DNA of 46,139 nt, taken from positions 1 through 46,139 of the forward strand of contig LUZF01000002.1 of assembly GCA_001602865.1 (NCBI GenBank). Direction: 5' to 3'. The translations under genes and the position numbers were made by a program. The notes under the pieces were generated by a model that saw only the letters and a program-made list of their open reading frames with translations, was not told the origin of the DNA and did no database searches. This document shows positions 33,914 to 41,489 of the stretch, piece by piece. Source of the DNA: Bacteroidales bacterium Bact_14. GTDB taxonomy: Bacteria > Bacteroidota > Bacteroidia > Bacteroidales > UBA932. Position 1 is the stretch's first letter; the number at the start of each line of letters is the position of its first letter.

Positions 33914-36900
33914 CTATTTAAAATGGTTGTAAATCACGACCGGGCGGGTGCGGCGGATGGACATGGAGGGGAACCACATGTCGTCGGCGGTGATGCCACA
34001 TTTCTCGATGGCTTCGACGCAGTACTCGAGGCGGCCGAAGTTTGAGTCGACATTGTTGGTGCCGAAGGTAAACTTGATGCCGCGGGACTTTGCCTTGCGG
34101 ATGATATCCAGGCTTGGAATCTTGTAGCGCGGATTGATCTCGAGGGCGATCTGGTACTTCTGGAGGACGTCCAGGACGCGGTCGACGCGGGCCGGGGTCC
34201 AGTACTTGTCATAATCGGCCTGCATGTCTTCCGGGATGTATGTCGGATTCGCGAAAATATCCGCGGGCTCGTTGGTCAGGATGAGGACAGACTGGTTCAC
34301 GATCTGCTCCATATAACCTTCCTTGTCGATGTCGTCGTAATGGACTTCCTCCGCACGGTAGATGCGGCTGTTGCGGCCTTTGTGGTCGATGATCGTCATC
34401 GCATCCGTGAAGAGGTAATCGAACGCGCCGAGGGCTTCCTGGGAGAAGGTAGCGGTCCACTTGCGACCCTCGCCCTGCACGCCGCGGAGGAACGGCATAT
34501 CCTTCACCTCATCCAGGTAGGCATACACTTCCTCGTCATTGGCGAGCATGCGACCCACGCCGCCTTCCCCGGCATTCGGGGCCACGCCGTAGTTGATGCC
34601 ATAATTCATCGACATCGCGTGGGCCATCTCCTTCGTCAGGTCACCCTTGAGGTGGACGTGATAGTCGATCACCGGGAAATCCTGCTGCTGGAGGCGGATG
34701 ATGGCATCATTCTGCTCATCCACCGGCGGCATTTTGGCATCGGGGTTGGTCGCATCCGCGGGAAGCGCCTTCACGTGGAGGTCCTTGAAATGGACGATTC
34801 CCTCCGCGCCGGCGATGCGGATGCCGCCCTTGCCGAGCAGCTGGCGGTTGTGCTTCGCAGTGCGGTACGGGATCGCCGGCTCGGTATAGCAGACGACCTC
34901 CGTCCCGTTCACTTTCACGGAAATGTTCTTGCCGCGGACGGCGAGTTCCAGGTCGAACCATTCGCCGTCTTCGGCGAGCGAACGGTAGAGGTTGCGCACG
35001 GAGGCGAGGCTGCCGGTCTTGCGCGTCCCGTCTATCGGGCCGTTGTGGAGCAGGACCTCGTATCCGCCGCCCTTACCGTCGGTGTGAAAAAAAACCGAAG
35101 CGCTGGCCCCCTTCTCCGCAAGGACTTTGGTGTCCAGCACGAAATTGGTGTATTCGCCGCCCAGCTCGCGGGCCTTGTTCTCGGCCACGGCGAACTCGGA
35201 CATACAGTCGATTACCTTCTGATTCGCGGCAGCGACGCGCTCCACATCCATCTTGACGACTTCGCGGTCATAGGTCATCAGGCCGTTGACCTCGATTTCG
35301 ACGTCGGTGGTCTGGGTATAGACCGCCGCGGAGCAGCCCTCGCGCACCAGGTCTTCCAGCATCGCGGCGTACTCCACATAGGCGTCGGTCACTTCGGAGC
35401 CGCTCTTGTACTGGACGTAGCCCCAGTTCTTGTCCTTCTGCCAGAGATGGCCTTCCACCGGGAAGCCGATACCGCCGTACTCGCCGAGCACGTTGACCAT
35501 GTCAGGATCGGTGATGCGGAGGGCCGGGTGGGGGTAATTGTGGCTGTCGAGGATGTCGCCGACGCCCTCGAACCAGTTGCCGCCGGAGGCCATGTTGACG
35601 AGGCGCGTGCGGTCCTGGGCATAAGTGAAATCGACCACTTCCGGAGTATCGAACTGCGACCAGGCCTCGTTGAACGGGACCCAGACGACGATGCTCTGGA
35701 ACTTCTTCAGCTGGGCCATGATCTCGCTCCATTCCTTATAATAATTGGCTTTCGCCTCGTCGGTGACCTTGCTGTCATCCTCGCGCGTCGCATACGCACG
35801 CGTCTTCCAGTGGCTGCTGCGGTTGTCGGTGAAGGACGGCATGTCCTGCCAGACGAGCACGCCGAGCTGGTCGCAGGCGTAGAACCAGGTGAAGGGCTCG
35901 ACCTTGATGTGCTTGCGGATCATATTGAAGCCGTGGGCCTTGGTCTGCTCGATGTCGTAACGCATCGCTTCGTCAGTCGGCGGCGTATAGAGGCCGTCCG
36001 GCCACCAGCCCTGGTCCAGCGGGCCATATTGGAAGAGGAACTCGTTGTTCAGCGCCAGGCGCAGATGGCCCTCGGCGTCGCGCTCCTTGGAGATCTTGCG
36101 CATCGCGGTGTAGGCGTCCACCTTGTCCACCACCTTGCCGTTACGGACGATGCTGAGGCGCAGGCCGTAGAGGTACGGGGAATCCGGGCTCCAAAGCTGC
36201 ATATCCGGCACGCTGAGCTTGACCTCGACGTTCTTGCTGCCGGCCGCTTCCCCGCTCGCCAGGACCTTGCGGGAAGGCTTCTCCGTCGAGTAGCCGACGG
36301 CGCCGTCGAGCAGCTCGACGCGGACCTGGTCGCCGCCCCGGAGGGCGTCGGTCGCAACGCTGACGCTCAGCGAGGCGTTGTCGATGTCGGAGACGACATC
36401 GTAGTCCACGATGCGGCTCTCGGCCACCGGCTCGAGCCAGACGCTCTTCCAGATGCCGGTCACCGCGGTGTACCAGATGCCGCTCGGGTGGAGTACCTGC
36501 TTGCCGTGGGGCTGGAATTCGGTGATGTCGGTCGCATCGGAAACCTTGAGGACGAGCTTCTGCCCGCCATTCTCCAGGTACGGCGTGATGTCATATTCAA
36601 ACGCGGTATAGGCGCCGGTATGGGTCTCCAGCGGAATGCCGTTGATGGAGGCTTCGGCCTTCCAGTCGACGCCGTCGAAATGGAGCAGCACCCGCTTGCC
36701 CTTCCAGGCGCGCGGAATCTCGAAGGAGGTGCTGTACCAGAGTGCGTCGTCCGGAGTCACCGTGCGGCCGACGCCCGACAGGGCGGACTCCACGGAGAAG
36801 GGGACGAGGATCTGGCCGTCCGCTTCCGGCATCGCGGTCGCGGCGATCGGGGTGATGGCATAGTCCCAGAGGCCGTTCAGCGACTTCCAGTCGGAACGGA

Positions 36901-37078
36901 CCATCTGCGGGCGCGGGTACTCCGGGTGGACATTCGCCGGGGAGACTTCCGCCGCCCAGCGGGTCTTGATGTTGTCTCCGGCCGGGGCCCAGCCGGTCAC
37001 GGGCTCCTGCTTGCAGGAAACCAGGCCCAGCGCAAGCGCCGCGAGGATCAGAAGAATGCTGCGTGTTTTCATATGCAT
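33914..37078 (-). CDS. lipoprotein fusing GH2 glycosidase, DUF1080 lectin-like domain and PHP-type hydrolase
   Basis: 1054 residues in one uninterrupted frame. A lipobox (LVSC, Cys22) anchors it. Residues about 45-340 are the GH2 sugar-binding and Ig-like domains; about 340-620 the TIM barrel with acid/base Glu471 (VPFNEAWSQF) and nucleophile Glu533 (VLGEYGG), both intact. Residues about 635-775 are a DUF1080/3-keto-glucoside hydrolase-like jelly roll (SVFFHTDGKGGGYEVLLHNG). Residues about 800-1054 start with VIDYHVHLKGD (His807, His809) and resemble PHP/amidohydrolase enzymes (KFTFGTNNVDSNFGRL). It starts five bases after rsmD in the same operon. An alternative start is ATG 37072. Substrate is unknown. 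Confidence 0.85.
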   Translation of the reverse strand: MHMKTRSILLILAALALGLVSCKQEPVTGWAPAGDNIKTRWAAEVSPANVHPEYPRPQMVRSDWKSLNGLWDYAITPIAATAMPEADGQILVPFSVESALSGVGRTVTPDDALWYSTSFEIPRAWKGKRVLLHFDGVDWKAEASINGIPLETHTGAYTAFEYDITPYLENGGQKLVLKVSDATDITEFQPHGKQVLHPSGIWYTAVTGIWKSVWLEPVAESRIVDYDVVSDIDNASLSVSVATDALRGGDQVRVELLDGAVGYSTEKPSRKVLASGEAAGSKNVEVKLSVPDMQLWSPDSPYLYGLRLSIVRNGKVVDKVDAYTAMRKISKERDAEGHLRLALNNEFLFQYGPLDQGWWPDGLYTPPTDEAMRYDIEQTKAHGFNMIRKHIKVEPFTWFYACDQLGVLVWQDMPSFTDNRSSHWKTRAYATREDDSKVTDEAKANYYKEWSEIMAQLKKFQSIVVWVPFNEAWSQFDTPEVVDFTYAQDRTRLVNMASGGNWFEGVGDILDSHNYPHPALRITDPDMVNVLGEYGGIGFPVEGHLWQKDKNWGYVQYKSGSEVTDAYVEYAAMLEDLVREGCSAAVYTQTTDVEIEVNGLMTYDREVVKMDVERVAAANQKVIDCMSEFAVAENKARELGGEYTNFVLDTKVLAEKGASASVFFHTDGKGGGYEVLLHNGPIDGTRKTGSLASVRNLYRSLAEDGEWFDLELAVRGKNISVKVNGTEVVCYTEPAIPYRTAKHNRQLLGKGGIRIAGAEGIVHFKDLHVKALPADATNPDAKMPPVDEQNDAIIRLQQQDFPVIDYHVHLKGDLTKEMAHAMSMNYGINYGVAPNAGEGGVGRMLANDEEVYAYLDEVKDMPFLRGVQGEGRKWTATFSQEALGAFDYLFTDAMTIIDHKGRNSRIYRAEEVHYDDIDKEGYMEQIVNQSVLILTNEPADIFANPTYIPEDMQADYDKYWTPARVDRVLDVLQKYQIALEINPRYKIPSLDIIRKAKSRGIKFTFGTNNVDSNFGRLEYCVEAIEKCGITADDMWFPSMSIRRTRPVVIYNHFK

Positions 37079-37083
37079 CTTGT

Positions 37084-37620
37084 TTAATGTTTTTCAAAGA
37101 AAGAGAAATGGACGCGGCCGTACACCTTTTCCTTGACGAAGTACGGATGGTCCGTGTAGGAATGTTCATCCCCGTGTTCCAGGACGAGGTAGCGCTCCGG
37201 GTAGAGGATGTCCGCTTCGAACACCCGGTCCGGGAAGGACTCCAGCCCCTCCGTCGCATAGGGCGGATCGGCGAACACCAGGTCGAACTTCTGCGCGCAG
37301 CGCGGCAGGAAGTCGAATACGTTGTCCCGGACGACCGTGACGGCGTCCAGGCCGAGACGGGCGGCCTCCGCCTTGATGAAGGCCGCATTCTCGCGCGCCA
37401 TCTCGACGCTCAGGACCCGGGCGGCTCCCCGGGAAGCGAACTCGAAGGCGACGGCGCCGGTCCCGCCGAAGAGGTCCAGCACCTTGAGGTCCTCGAATTC
37501 GTATTCGTTGTTCAGGACATTGAACAGGCCTTCGCGGGCAAAGTCGGTCGTCGGACGCGCCTTGTACCCGGCCGGCGGCAGGATGCTCCGCCCCTTCAGC
37601 CTGCCCCCGATAATCCTCAT
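37084..37620 (-). CDS. rsmD: 16S rRNA (guanine966-N2)-methyltransferase RsmD
   Basis: 178 residues. The opening RIIGGRLKGRSI and KARPTTDFAREGLFNVL are RsmD hallmarks; the SAM-binding motif is VLDLFGGTGAVAFEF and the catalytic motif FADPPYATEG. It methylates G966 in helix 31 of 16S rRNA during small-subunit assembly. It overlaps the DUF3822 gene by four bases (ATGA), and the GH2 fusion follows by five. Confidence 0.95.
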   Translation of the reverse strand: MRIIGGRLKGRSILPPAGYKARPTTDFAREGLFNVLNNEYEFEDLKVLDLFGGTGAVAFEFASRGAARVLSVEMARENAAFIKAEAARLGLDAVTVVRDNVFDFLPRCAQKFDLVFADPPYATEGLESFPDRVFEADILYPERYLVLEHGDEHSYTDHPYFVKEKVYGRVHFSFFEKH

Positions 37621-38078
37621 AACGACTCCACGGACTTGAAATACCGGCAGAGGGAAATCTCCTCCGCCTCTTTCAGGGGCGTCCGGAAATACAGGGTCGT
37701 CACCTCCGGATTCAGCTGCAGCGACTTCATCACCGCGAAGATGTAATACTCGGCGGTCACGAACTCCGGCGCCGGGAACACGTTCGCGAACAGCAGCTGC
37801 TCCCCCGCCGCGACGGCGAAACTCAGGCAGCCGTCCTGCCAGGCCGCGGCGATCCGGTAATGCTCCGGGATCCCCGGCAACGCCTGCAGCAGCGTCAGCA
37901 GCTCCGGAGGCTCCTTCCCGCCGGGGACATAGACGAGCACGGAATCATACGCAGGCAGGGCCGCGCTTGCCACGGCCTCGTCCTCCCCGAGGGGGAAAAC
38001 CTCTGAAAGAAAACACCTTGGGTCCTTCTCATCGTAGAAACGAGTCGGCACCAAGGTGCATTTAGGTATTTGAGTCAT
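37617..38078 (-). CDS. DUF3822 family protein
   Basis: 153 residues. The family is confined to Bacteroidetes and regularly lies just before rsmD, as here. It resembles a shortened actin/ASKHA-like fold (LFANVFPAPEFVTAEYYIFAV, TLYFRTPL), but no nucleotide motif is evident. The protein is probably cytoplasmic; function unknown. It overlaps rsmD by four bases and starts four bases after the membrane protein. Confidence 0.75.
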   Translation of the reverse strand: MTQIPKCTLVPTRFYDEKDPRCFLSEVFPLGEDEAVASAALPAYDSVLVYVPGGKEPPELLTLLQALPGIPEHYRIAAAWQDGCLSFAVAAGEQLLFANVFPAPEFVTAEYYIFAVMKSLQLNPEVTTLYFRTPLKEAEEISLCRYFKSVESL

Positions 38079-38082
38079 TATA

Positions 38083-38778
38083 CTACTCCCAGTTGCCCGC
38101 GTTGTTGTTCGGGGCGGTCACGCTGCCGACCTGGAGACCTTCGTACTTGTTCTGGTCCCTTCTCTCGGCATCGAGGTTGATCCGCAGCTGGTTGTCCATT
38201 CCCTTCAGGAGGGACTTGTAAGGCATCTTGGCCTCGAACAGAGGCACCTGGACACCGGAAACGGTCTTGATCACCGCGTCCATCTGGACAGGTTCGCCGT
38301 CGGAGAACGGAATGTTCTTCAGGAGGTCCGGGTTGAAATCGTCGCGGTCGGTAAAGAGGCTGGTCTTGACGGGGACCTTGTTCTTGACGCTGAACACGAG
38401 GTTCTGGTCGCCCTTCTGATACATCTCATACAGTTTCTCGGCGGTAATGCCGCGGTTGGCTTTCTTGACGGCCTCGGTATGGGACACGGCGAGGGAGTCA
38501 TCCTGGGAGCCGATCTGCATCACGACCTCCATCTCACCGTTCTTGTAGAAATCGGCCAGGGAGTCGATGGAAGCGGTGAAACGGTTGTGGACACTCTTGA
38601 AGGCGACCTCGAGGTCACGGATGTCCTTCAGGTTCTGGATGGCGACTTTCTCGCGCTGGGCTTTCTCCTTGTTGAACTTAACAGGCTGCATGATGCTGGA
38701 GACATTCACCCAAACGAGCAGCACGATGATGGCGGGAAGCACCAGCCAGGTCAAAAGTTTTTTGAGAATTCCGTTCAT
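38083..38778 (-). CDS. conserved single-pass membrane protein of unknown function
   Basis: 231 residues. One hydrophobic helix near the start (LLTWLVLPAIIVLLVWVNVS), then a helical stretch FNKEKAQREKVAIQNLKDIR, and a mostly polar domain that would face the periplasm. I know the type as a conserved Bacteroidales protein found beside the DUF3822-rsmD pair; no function can be given. It is first in the leftward operon, with a -7 box at 38812-38819. Confidence 0.7.
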   Translation of the reverse strand: MNGILKKLLTWLVLPAIIVLLVWVNVSSIMQPVKFNKEKAQREKVAIQNLKDIRDLEVAFKSVHNRFTASIDSLADFYKNGEMEVVMQIGSQDDSLAVSHTEAVKKANRGITAEKLYEMYQKGDQNLVFSVKNKVPVKTSLFTDRDDFNPDLLKNIPFSDGEPVQMDAVIKTVSGVQVPLFEAKMPYKSLLKGMDNQLRINLDAERRDQNKYEGLQVGSVTAPNNNAGNWE

Positions 38779-38811
38779 ATTCTAGAATTTATTATAATTC
38801 GATGCGTCGGA

Positions 38812-38819
38812 CAAAGTTA
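38812..38819 (-). promoter_or_regulatory. -7 promoter box TAACTTTG for the membrane-protein/rsmD operon
   Basis: Exact minus-strand match 34 bases before ATG 38778. Confidence 0.68.
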
Positions 38820-38851
38820 AAAAATTCATTTATGAAATGCAATATTCTTTG

Positions 38852-38859
38852 TAAATTTG
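38852..38859 (+). promoter_or_regulatory. -7 promoter box TAAATTTG for the nrnA operon
   Basis: Exact TAnnTTTG 20 bases before ATG 38879. It heads a run of six rightward genes ending at 44753. Confidence 0.68.
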
Positions 38860-38878
38860 CATTCGAAAAATCCAGCGT

Positions 38879-39910
38879 ATGGAGGACAGGTTCCCGGAAT
38901 TCATCATCCGCGCGAGGCAGATCGCGCTCGTGACCCACACGCATCCCGACGGGGATGCCGTGGGCAGCACGCTGGCCCTCCTTTCTTTCCTGGAGGAGAA
39001 CTGCGGCAAGCGCGCCGTGAAGGTCCTGTACCCGACTCCCTGGCCGGACCCGGTGGACTTCCTCTTCGACGGCGTCCGCGACCGCGCCCTGGTCTGGGAG
39101 AAGGATCCCCACGAAACCACGCGCTGGATCGCCGGCAGCGACCTCATCATCGCCCTGGATTTCAACGCCTTCAACCGCGCCGGCGGGATGGAGGAAGCCC
39201 TACGCGCCTCCGCCGCCGAAAAGGTTCTGGTCGACCATCACCTCAACCCCGACCGGGAGGCCTTCAGCCTGTGTTTCTCCCGCACGGAAATCTCGTCCGC
39301 CAGCGAACTGCTGTTCCAGCTCCTGCTGACGCTCCCCCAGAGCGGCGGCCTCGCCCGGAACCTGCCCAGGCGCAGCCTGGACGCCCTGATGACCGGCATC
39401 ACGACCGACACCAACAACTTCGCCAACTCCGTCTACCCTTCGACCCTGGAGGCGACTTCGGAGCTGCTGGCGGCCGGCGCCGACCGGGAAACCATCCTGG
39501 AGCACCTCTACCACAGCTTCCGCGAAAACCGCCTCCGGCTGATCGGCCATATGCTCGACAAGAAACTGGTCCTGCTGCCGAACGGCCTCGCCTATATGGT
39601 CCTCGACGCGCAGACGGCCGCCGATTTCGACATCCGCGAAGGCGAACTGGAAGGCCTGGTCAACATTCCCCTGTCGCTGGCGCAGGTCCGGATGAGCGTG
39701 TTCCTCCGCCAGGAGGGAGACCTCTTCCGCGTGTCCATCCGCACGAAGCGGGGCTGCTCCGCGAACCGCTGCGCGATGGAACAGTTCCACGGCGGAGGCC
39801 ACGAGCAGGCCGCCGGCGGCAAGCTCTTCTTCCCAGCCGACATCCCGACGCCCGCCGATGCCGCCGCCTACATTGAAACGCATACAAAGCCCTACCTGAA
39901 TGAAGATTAA
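38879..39910 (+). CDS. nrnA: DHH/DHHA1 phosphoesterase (NrnA-like oligoribonuclease / pAp phosphatase)
   Basis: 343 residues. The metal-binding motifs are THTHPDGDAVGS (about 19-30), ALDFNAFNR, the DHH in LVDHHLNPDRE (Asp119-His121) and TDTNNF. The DHHA1 half ends with GGGHEQAAGGKLF. NrnA cleaves short oligoribonucleotides and the byproduct pAp; pApA or c-di-AMP products are possible for relatives, and sequence does not separate these. It begins the operon and overlaps the next gene by 11 bases. Confidence 0.9.
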   Translation: MEDRFPEFIIRARQIALVTHTHPDGDAVGSTLALLSFLEENCGKRAVKVLYPTPWPDPVDFLFDGVRDRALVWEKDPHETTRWIAGSDLIIALDFNAFNRAGGMEEALRASAAEKVLVDHHLNPDREAFSLCFSRTEISSASELLFQLLLTLPQSGGLARNLPRRSLDALMTGITTDTNNFANSVYPSTLEATSELLAAGADRETILEHLYHSFRENRLRLIGHMLDKKLVLLPNGLAYMVLDAQTAADFDIREGELEGLVNIPLSLAQVRMSVFLRQEGDLFRVSIRTKRGCSANRCAMEQFHGGGHEQAAGGKLFFPADIPTPADAAAYIETHTKPYLNED

Positions 39911-40442
39911 CCCCATACTGGCCCTCGTCGTCCTCGTCTGCGCAGCCGCCTCCTGCGCCAAGGAAGGCATCGCCCTGACCTACCTCAACCAGGATGCGCA
40001 GATCGAGAAGTACGTCTCGGACCAGCTCAGCAAGATCGAGGGAAGCCGGGCGTCGTTCGAGAACGACACCGCGCGGCTGGTGGTCCGCGAAGGCAGCGGC
40101 GAAGTGCTGCGCGACGGCGGCACCGTTGCCTTCTACTATGCCGGCTACGTCTTCACGGGCAGCCTGTCGACCCTCTTCGCCACGAACAACGAAGACGTGG
40201 CGCAGAGCGCGGGCTGGTCGGGCCTCTCCGGCGAAGACCGTTACTCCGTCCAGGTGGCGGACCTCTCCGGCGGCCAGCTCCTCGAGGGCCTGCGCCGCGG
40301 CCTGGTCGGCGTCCGTCCCGGCGAGGAGTGCCTCATCCTATTTAATGGTAAATTGGGCTATGGCAGGAAGGTCCAAGGCACGATTCCTGCAGGGTCAGCC
40401 CTGGCCTATCACATTTGGGTCATCGACATTGAGAACAAGTAA
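39900..40442 (+). CDS. FKBP-type peptidyl-prolyl isomerase lipoprotein
   Basis: 180 residues with lipobox AASC (Cys19). The FKBP domain spans about 75-178: GTVAFYYAGYVFTG, LLEGLRRGLVGVRPGEECLI, FNGKLGYGRK and AYHIWVIDIE. It would catalyse proline cis-trans isomerisation on folding envelope proteins. The start overlaps the nrnA end by 11 bases, so it is translationally coupled. A second FKBP lipoprotein follows six bases later. Confidence 0.88.
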   Translation: MKINPILALVVLVCAAASCAKEGIALTYLNQDAQIEKYVSDQLSKIEGSRASFENDTARLVVREGSGEVLRDGGTVAFYYAGYVFTGSLSTLFATNNEDVAQSAGWSGLSGEDRYSVQVADLSGGQLLEGLRRGLVGVRPGEECLILFNGKLGYGRKVQGTIPAGSALAYHIWVIDIENK

Positions 40443-40448
40443 CAGCAG

Positions 40449-41483
40449 ATGAAGCTTAGAAATACCATCGGAATCCTGGCCCTGGCGGTCCTCGCGGCCT
40501 CCTGCGCAAAAAGCTATTCGCTTCCCGCCAACCTCACTTCCAAGAAACTTTTCGACGCCTGGGTCCAGGTCAACGCCCCCACCTCCGCGGAGACGGAGCT
40601 CGGCTGCCGCATCATCGAAGATGAACCCGGCACCGGCGCGCTCGTCGGCGATGTCCTGGATCACCCGTACGTCTACATCGAATACACCGTCTCCGACCTC
40701 GACGGCAACATCGCCTCGACGACCTGCGAAACGACGGCCCGCCGCCTCGGCACTTACTCCGAATCGACCTACTACGGCCCGGTTGTCGCCGACCGCCTCA
40801 ACGCCGATTCCTACGGCCGCTACACGGTCTGCCCCGGCCTGGACGAAGCCCTCTCCACGATGCGCGTGGGCGGCCGCCGCAAGGTCGCCGTCCCCGGCTG
40901 GCTGACGGGAACGACCCGCTATTCCGACCCGGAGGATTACTACAAGAACGAGAGCGGCTCCCACCTGATGTACGACGTCCGCGTCGTGGACGCCGTGTAT
41001 GATCTGGAAGCCTATCAGATCAAGGAGATCGAGCGCTATATGGAGACCCACCTCCACAAGGTGGACTCGACCCTCTACGGCTACTATTATATCCAGACCC
41101 AGGCCCCCAAGAACACGGACAAGTGGGAGGCCAACGACGTCATCTACGTCAACTACACCGGCCGCCTGCTGAACGGCCACGTCTTCGACACGACGATCAA
41201 GGACACCGCCAAGCGCTACGGCCTCTACGATGCGACGAAGACCTACGAGCCGATGTACGTAACCAGCATCTCCGGTGATTACAAAGACGTTACGATCACA
41301 ACCAGCAACTCCGGCGCCATCTACGGCTTCGGCTATGCGATGACCACGATGCACCTCGGCGAGAAAGGGACGGCCGTCTTCTACGCCGCCCTCGGCTACG
41401 GCAACTCCGCCCAGGGCACGTCCATCCCTGCTTACGCCCCCCTGCGTTTCGACTTCGAGATCGTACGGAAGAAAGAGAACTAA
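40449..41483 (+). CDS. double-domain FKBP-type peptidyl-prolyl isomerase lipoprotein
   Basis: 344 residues with lipobox AASC (Cys19). Two FKBP-like halves are seen. The first (about 75-190) has VYIEYTVSDLDGNIAST, LDEALSTMRVGGRRKVAVPG and SHLMYDVRVVDAV. The second (about 225-342) has VIYVNYTGRLLNGHVFDTT, MTTMHLGEKGTAVFYAALGY and LRFDFEIVRK. Only the second keeps the typical VxVxYTGxLxxG-xxFD pattern, so the first may be non-catalytic. It is a periplasm-facing lipoprotein next to its shorter relative; the pair may share client proteins. Confidence 0.85.
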   Translation: MKLRNTIGILALAVLAASCAKSYSLPANLTSKKLFDAWVQVNAPTSAETELGCRIIEDEPGTGALVGDVLDHPYVYIEYTVSDLDGNIASTTCETTARRLGTYSESTYYGPVVADRLNADSYGRYTVCPGLDEALSTMRVGGRRKVAVPGWLTGTTRYSDPEDYYKNESGSHLMYDVRVVDAVYDLEAYQIKEIERYMETHLHKVDSTLYGYYYIQTQAPKNTDKWEANDVIYVNYTGRLLNGHVFDTTIKDTAKRYGLYDATKTYEPMYVTSISGDYKDVTITTSNSGAIYGFGYAMTTMHLGEKGTAVFYAALGYGNSAQGTSIPAYAPLRFDFEIVRKKEN

Positions 41484-41489
41484 CGGACG

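Noticed and set aside
33914-37078. The GH2 fusion as two or three genes joined by a sequencing frameshift
   Set aside because: The frame is continuous without internal stops, and linkers between domains look natural (Pro/Asp/Asn-rich near 773-798).
34340-37087. A 900-residue open frame on the plus strand opposite the GH2 fusion
   Set aside because: It mirrors the codon pattern of the real gene on the other strand; high GC at third positions removes stop codons from this antisense frame. No domain is recognisable.
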